Assembly: GCA_033675265.1 (NCBI GenBank)
Contig: JAUJYZ010000109.1
Coordinates: 951,501 to 1,015,500 of the forward strand
DNA length: 64,000 bases
Reading direction: 5' to 3'
From: Actinostola sp. cb2023
Lineage: Eukaryota > Cnidaria > Anthozoa > Actiniaria > Actinostolidae
Part shown: positions 1-64,000 of the stretch, piece by piece
How the letters are laid out: every line of letters begins with the position of its first letter
Numbering within the stretch: the first letter of the stretch is position 1
Program-made: the position numbers and the translations under genes
Notes under the pieces: generated by a model
Seen by the model: only the letters and a program-made list of their open reading frames with translations
Told to the model about the DNA's origin: nothing
Database searches by the model: none

Positions 1-171
1 TTGTTTACTACCCAAAGCATTCAATAAACAATTTAGAGAGCATTATAAAGGTTTTTAAAAATTGCTCTTTCTCCCGCACTATCTGGCTTTTTTCTGCACT
101 ATTTAAAAAAAATAACCACACTATTTTTATTCTTTTTTCCGCACTCTATCAGATGCCCTGGATTATAGAGC

Positions 172-1027
172 AAGTCAACCCACAGGCAGCCCAACCATTG
201 TTTCTGAGGCTATTTATAATTATTAAAAATTTTTTTTTGCATGCGTGCATCTTTTTTTGATGGGTTTCCTGTGATAGAGCGCGCGCGCGATACGTATTAT
301 ATTGGATTTCCTGTGCATAGAAATGTATAATGTTGGGATCCCTGTGTACGTCCTGCGGGATGCGCCTGCAGCAATGTGTATATTGAAACAAGGTATGAAG
401 CTCGGCCACGTGACAAATACGTTTTTGCTCCTATTTTTAGTCAATATGACGTGAAAATTCAATTTTTCTTCAAATAACTAAACTTGACTGTATTCTCGAA
501 ACACTTTATAAGTTTCAGTCGTCTAACTTCACCGTACGCTGAGAAACTTTAATTTTGACATTTAGTATTTATATTTTCACTAAACATAAGTCAAAACATC
601 TACAATATGCTTTACCATATTTTCTGGCATATTACCTGCGGGTTATCTGTTGGTCGATCCACCATTTTTCAAAACTTCAGCGACTTCACCCTGGGTACCC
701 CCCACGGGCCTGTAGCGTACGAATACTTCAGCTCTTCGGTTCATGGAAAAGTGCACCAGAAAAGTACCACCGCACATCAGGCCATGATATGCCATCAGTT
801 TCACACCTTGTTTCAATATACACATTGCTGCGGGCGCGTCCCATAGGACGCACACAGGGATCCCAACACTATGCATTTCTATACACAGGGAACCCAATAT
901 AATACGTATTGTGCGTGCGCTCTATCACAGGAAACCCATCAAAAAAAGATGCACGCATGCAAATATATATATTTAATAATTATAAATAGCCTCAGAAACA
1001 ATGGTTGGGCTGCCTGTAGTCAACTCA
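172..1027. repeat. inverted-repeat element with four CACAGG-type motifs per arm
   Basis: The arms at about 172-400 and 803-1027 are reverse complements over roughly 230 bp, with about 400 bp between them. Each arm holds four related motifs of the form ACAGGxAxCCCA, at about 181, 262, 305 and 335 on the left and mirrored on the right. No protein is recognisable. It is probably a foldback or MITE-type transposon; no clear target duplication was found. Confidence 0.7.
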
Positions 1028-1772
1028 CTGTAACGATATTGCAAGGATTTATTTAATAACGAATAAAGACCTTTTCCACATTTACCATAAACGCCTTTTA
1101 AGCTAAAAAACAACAACAACAAAAACAACAGAAAAATGAACAATTTAGTTCCTAGGTGCCTTTGCATAAATGACTGTAAATAGCGATTGATGTGTTTCTT
1201 GTGCAAGACATTTTATTTCCATTTATCATTTAACTCATTGGCCTACTGGGTAGTTGTACACCTCCTTTACTTTGCCCAAGTTACAAGTGCTCCACTAATT
1301 GGGAACACTTAGTAATATAGGTAGCAGATCTTCAGATGGTACAGTATTATAGGGCTACCGAGAAGTACTGTTGATTCACTTACAGCTCGCAGAGACATTT
1401 CAACAAGGAAATTAAGAGATGAAGAACATTATGGAATCAGACAACCACCCATACAAACGCTTCTTAGAGCCACCAGTGAAGCACTCGTAATAATTATGTT
1501 TTAAGGCTCTCAAATTATTTTTGAGTTCCAGCGTCACATACAAATAGGCATCAGTCTTCATTCATGGTCAGAGGCCTGTGCTAAACTTTTCCACCGATAA
1601 TGAGGCACGTTCTACCAAAATTTAGACAACAGACTCCCACGGTTTTCAACATAGAATGCCTTGTCATTCCCGTTGTGAATCGACCTTTCGATTGCTCAAT
1701 GTTCGACGATTTGGGAAGGAAATCTACTGTCCACTTCGGAAAAATTGGGAAAGAATCTTTGAGAAATAGCGA

Positions 1773-1948
1773 AGCTTATACATTTACAGTACTCATGGTA
1801 CAGCTTATACATTTACAGTACTCATGGTACAGCTTATACATTTATAGTACTCATGGTACAGCTTATACATTTACAGTACTCATGGTACAGCTTATACATT
1901 TACAGTACTATGAATGGTACAGCTTATTATACATTTACAGTACTCATG
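1773..1948 (+). repeat. 29-bp tandem repeat, about 6 copies
   Basis: The unit is gcttatacatttacagtact plus catggtaca. Each copy contains an acceptor-like atttacag. One copy is mutated to tttatag and the last two carry small insertions. The array ends 25 bp before kinase exon a. Confidence 0.9.
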
Positions 1949-1972
1949 TTTTATTCTGATGTTGTTCAACAG

Positions 1973-60108
<58,136 letters not shown>

Positions 60109-60177
60109 GTATATAAATAAACACCATGGACATAGCTATATCACATGTTTATACACACAAGCAGCCATTTCATATTA

Positions 60178-60568
60178 CCATATTCACCGGCGTATAAGCC
60201 ATACTGTTTTTCCGAAAATCGCGATCCAAAGTTGGGGGTGCGACTTATCCTCGAGAACATCGGGAATTGGTACCAGAAATTTACATATAATTAACATAAA
60301 AGTATAAAAGAGTATGTACATCATTCATGTGTTTATTACTGTTAGTTACTCCTAAAAGCATTGGTAATTGGTTAGACATTAAACAGGCAAATTAACAGGT
60401 GTTAATGCCTTTTCAGACAGTTTAACAATCATGCTAACGGTTTTACTACAAGACCTAACGGTTTGCTAATTAAAAGTGTTTTTCATTGAGATTTTTTTTC
60501 AAAATTTGCATTGCCAAACTCGGGGTGTGGCTTATCTGCAAGTGTGGCTTATACGCCGGTGAATATGG
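60178..60568. mobile_element. TA-target MITE, CCATATTCACCGG ends
   Basis: The ends CCATATTCACCGGCGTATAA and mirror are flanked by TA. It is 391 bp and related at its termini to 15486-16385. It lies 70 bp after exon g. Confidence 0.85.
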
Positions 60569-60575
60569 TACTTTT

Positions 60576-60578
<3 letters not shown>

Positions 60579-60611
<33 letters not shown>
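60579..60611. repeat. (ACAG)n microsatellite
   Basis: Eight perfect ACAG units directly after the preceding MITE. Confidence 0.95.
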
Positions 60612-60612
<1 letters not shown>

Positions 60613-61010
60613 ATTGTTTATTTTGACACTGTAAGAACATCATTATAAACTATGCTTAAGCATGTGGGGCCCCTGTCCTGTGATTATTCTGTTATATATC
60701 AAGTGTCAAAGAACAAAAAGAAAATATGTGTGCGGCTTCTACAAAGGTGAATCAATGTTGCATTTCCGGTTAGGTAGCTTCCGGTCTTGTTATTACTGGT
60801 CCATAACATATTGTTGCCCGCTCAGAGCTGTTGCTCAGGCAACAGTCAAATTTGATGACTTTCATGTGATACCCTCTCGTTCAATGAGAGGCCAAGAAAA
60901 ATGGACTTTGACACTTGGTATATAACAATGCTATTTAAGTGTATAAAAGCCTTTAATTATGTGCAATTTGAGGCTGTTTTGAGAAAGCATGAAACAACCA
61001 TCCAAAAGTA
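60612..61010. other. short intron stretch without recognised features
   Basis: An 87-codon open frame at 60662-60925 matches no family I know. It is intron sequence of the kinase gene. Confidence 0.5.
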
Positions 61011-64000
61011 TAACATTGTACAGGTTATGCAAGGAAAACATTGTACAGGTTATGCAAGGAAAACATTGTAAGTACAGGTTATGCAGGGAAAACATTGTAC
61101 AGGTTATGCAGGGAAAACATTGTTCAGGTTATGCAAGGAAAACATTGTACACTGAAAGGTTATGCAAGGAAAACATTGTAAGTACAGGTTATGCAGGGAA
61201 AACATTGTACAGGTTATGCAGGGAAAACATTGTACAGGTTATGCAGGGAAAACATTGTACAGGTTATGCAGGGAAAACATTGTACAGGTTATGCAGGGAA
61301 AACATTGTACAGGTTATGCAAGGAAAACATTGTACAGGTTATGCAAGGAAAACATTGTACAGGTTATGCAGGGAAAACATTGTAAGTACGGGTTATGCAG
61401 GGAAAACATTGTAAGTACAGGTTATGCAGGGAAAACATTGTACAGGTTATGCAAGGAAAACAGTGTACAGGTTATGCAGAGAAAACATTGTACAGGTTAT
61501 GTAGGGAAAACATTGTACAGGTTATGCAGGGAAAACATTGTACAGGTTATGCAGGGAAAACATTGTACAGGTTATGCAAGGAAAACATTGTACAGGTTAT
61601 GCAAGGAAAACATTGTACAGGTTATGCAAGGAAAACATTGTGCAGGTTATACAGGGAAAACATTGTACAGGTTATGCAAGGAAAACATTGTACAGGTTAT
61701 GCAAGGAAAACATTGTACAGGTTATGCAGGGACAACATTGTACAGGTTATGCAGGGACAACATTGTACAGGTTATGCAGGGAAAACATTGTACAGGTTAT
61801 GCAGGGAAAACATTGTACAGGTTATGCAGGGAAACATTGTACAGGTTATGCAGGGAAAACATTGTACAGGTTATGCAGAGAAAACATTGTACAGGTTATG
61901 CAGGGAAAACATTGTAAGTACAGGTTATGCAGGGAAAACATTGTACAGGTTATGCAGAGAAAACATTGTACAGGTTATGCAGGGAAAGCATTGTACAGGT
62001 TATGCAGGGAAAACAATGTACAGGTTATGCAGAGAAAAACATTGTACAGGTTATGTAGGGAAAACAGGTTACAGGTTATGCAGGGAAAACATTGTACAGG
62101 TTATGCAGGGAAAAACATTGTACAGGTTATGCAGGGAAAAACATTGTACAGGTTATGCATGCAAAACAAAAGGTTATGCATTGTACAGGTTTATGCAGAG
62201 AAAACATTGTACAGGTTATGCAGGGAAACATTGTACAGGTTATGCAAGGAAAACATTGTACAGGTTATGCAAGGAAAACATTGTACAGGTTATGCAGGGA
62301 AAACATTGTACAGGTTATGCAGAGAAAACATTGTACAGGTTATGCAGGGAAAACATTGTACAGGTTATGCAGGGAAAACATTGTACAGGTTATGCAAGGA
62401 AAAAACATTGTACAGGTTATGCAAGGAAAACATTGTACAGGTTATGCAGGGAAACATTGTACAGGTTATGCAAGGAAAACATTGTACAGGTTATGCAAGG
62501 AAAACATTGTACAGGTTATGCAAGGAAAACATTGTACAGGTTATGCAAGGAAAACATTGTACAGGTTATGCAAGGAAAACATTGTACAGGTTATGCAAGG
62601 AAAACATTGTATGCAGGTTATGGTTATGCAGAAAACATTGTACAGGTTATGCAAGGAAAACATTGTACAGGTTATGCAAGGAAAACATTGTACAGGTTAT
62701 GCAGGGAAAACATTGTACAGGTTATGCAGGGAAACATTGTACAGGTTATGCAGGGAAAACATTGTACAGGTTATGCAGGGAAAACATTGTACAGGTTATG
62801 CAGGGAAAACATTGTACAGGTTATGCAGGGAAAACATTGTACAGGTTATGCAGGGAAAAACATTGTTATGCAGGTTATGCATGGGGAAAACACAGGTATG
62901 CAGGTTATGCAGGGTTATGCAAAAAACATTGTACAGGTTATGCAGGGAAAAAACATTGTACAGGTTATGCAGGGAAAACATTGTACAGGTTATGCAGGGA
63001 AAACATTGTACAGGTTATGCAAGGAAAACATTGTACAGGTTATGCAAGGGTTAACATTGTACAGGTTATGCAAGGAAAACATTGTACAGGTTTGTATGCA
63101 AGGAAAACATTGTACAGGTTATGCAAGGAAAACATTGTACAGGTTATGCAAGGAAAACATTGTACAGGTTATACAGGGAAACATTGTACAGGTTATGCAG
63201 AGAAAGCATTGTACAGGTTATGCAGAGAAAACATTGTACAGGTTATGCAGGGAAAACATTGAACAGGTTATGCAAGGAAAACATTGAACAGGTTATGCAG
63301 GGAAAACATTGCAGTACAGGTTATGCAAGGAAAACATTGTACAGGTTATGCAGGGAAAACATTGTACAGGTTATGCAGGGAAAACATTGTACAGGTTATG
63401 CAAGGAAAACATTGTACAGGTTATGCAGGGAAAACATTGCAGTACAGGTTATGCAGGGAAACATTGTATAGGTTATGCAGGGAAACAACATTGTACAGGT
63501 TATGCAAGGAAAACATTGTACAGGTTATGCAGGGAAAACATTGCAGTACAGGTTATGCAGGGAAACATTGTACAGGTTATGCAGGGAAAACATTGTACAG
63601 GTTATGCAGGGAAACATTGTACAGGTTATGCAAGGAAAACATTGTACAGGTTATGCAAGGAAAACATTGTACAGGTTATGCAAGGAAAACATTGTACAGG
63701 TTATGCAAGGAAAACATTGTACAGGTTATGCAAGGAAAACATTGTACAGGTTATACAGGGAAAAAACATTGTACAGGTTATGCAGAGAAAACATTGTACA
63801 GGTTATGCAGAGAAAAACATTGTACAGGTTATGCAGGGAAAACATTGTACAGGTTATGCAGGGAAAACATTGTACAGGTTATGCAGGGAAAACATTGTAC
63901 AGGTTATGCAGGGAAAACATTGTACAGGTTATGCAGGGAAACATTGTACAGGTTATGCAAGGAAAACATTGTACAGGTTATGCAAGGAAAACATTGTACA
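61011..64000 (+). repeat. 25-bp minisatellite, about 115 units, continues past the window
   Basis: The unit is aggttatgcagggaaaacat plus tgtac, with r/a variants (caaggaaaa, cagagaaaa) and occasional 24-, 26- or 29-bp units. Every unit has acag|gttatg, which contains AGGT. Five units carry an inserted gtaagt (61068, 61178, 61382, 61411, 61914). Nearly all + frames are open, giving artificial open frames up to 630 codons. It lies in the intron after exon g. Confidence 0.97.

Noticed and set aside
61395..63287. 630-codon open frame of repeated RLCRENIVQVMQGKHCTGYAGKT
   Set aside because: It is the 25-bp minisatellite read through all three frames in turn. No start context, domain or codon signal.
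61011..64000. CRISPR-like array
   Set aside because: Units are contiguous with no spacers, and the context is an animal gene intron.

Overview
The window is nuclear DNA of an animal, most likely a marine invertebrate such as a cnidarian, a sponge or another lineage rich in ancient transposon types. It is AT-rich, has spliceosomal GT-AG introns and no bacterial gene organisation, and is dense in Ginger-like, Ty3-like, TTAA-target, TA-target and Helentron-like elements. I cannot fix the phylum from sequence alone.

One host gene runs along the + strand through the whole window: a Ste20-type GCK-IV protein kinase (MAP4K4/TNIK/MINK1/misshapen family). Seven small exons (1973-2017, 2559-2639, 26630-26678, 40568-40629, 40700-40790, 43543-43615, 60051-60108) join in frame into 153 residues, from the alpha-C glutamate through the HRD loop, DFG and APE motifs. 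The exons before the alpha-C helix and after the APE region lie outside the window, so start and stop codons are not seen. All other recognisable coding sequence is transposon protein inside the introns.

The most striking property is how the introns are built. Tandem arrays sit on or against the splice sites. A 29-bp repeat runs up to the first exon. The 3-prime splice site before 26630 is triplicated in a 70-bp repeat. The intron from 26679 to 40567 is essentially one 41-bp minisatellite, from about 20 bp after its donor to the acceptor, later split by transposons. The intron from 40791 to 43542 consists of about 32 copies of a 69-bp unit that carries the last part of the preceding exon plus its 5-prime splice site. 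A 25-bp array with AGGT in each unit fills 61011 to the right edge.

Transposon layout, left to right: inverted-repeat and TA-target elements (0.2-5 kb); a degraded minus-strand protein with a 2A-like ribosome-skipping motif (5.7-7.2 kb); a complete Ginger-like element with a broken integrase (8306-10517); a 12.4-kb element whose inverted ends hold tandem repeats and which contains a broken DUF3987-like gene plus nested insertions (10568-22963); TTAA-target elements (23.7-26 kb); a 6-kb element with terminal inverted repeats and a 3-bp target duplication, encoding a large minus-strand protein with a nuclease-like region and a CXC cysteine-rich end, possibly Academ-like (26746-32749); a rearranged Ty3-type retrotransposon (34539-36958); nested MITEs (36998-38549); a Helentron-like element in the 69-bp array; a relative of the 6-kb element with long inverted repeats (44675-48590); an 8-kb structure with about 1-kb terminal inverted repeats (50739-58676); and small TA-target elements around the last exon.

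Many insertions fall inside tandem arrays whose unit sequence is known. The pre-insertion site can therefore be read directly, which gives unusually clear target-site duplications. Array copy numbers and inner boundaries are approximate because I counted by eye.
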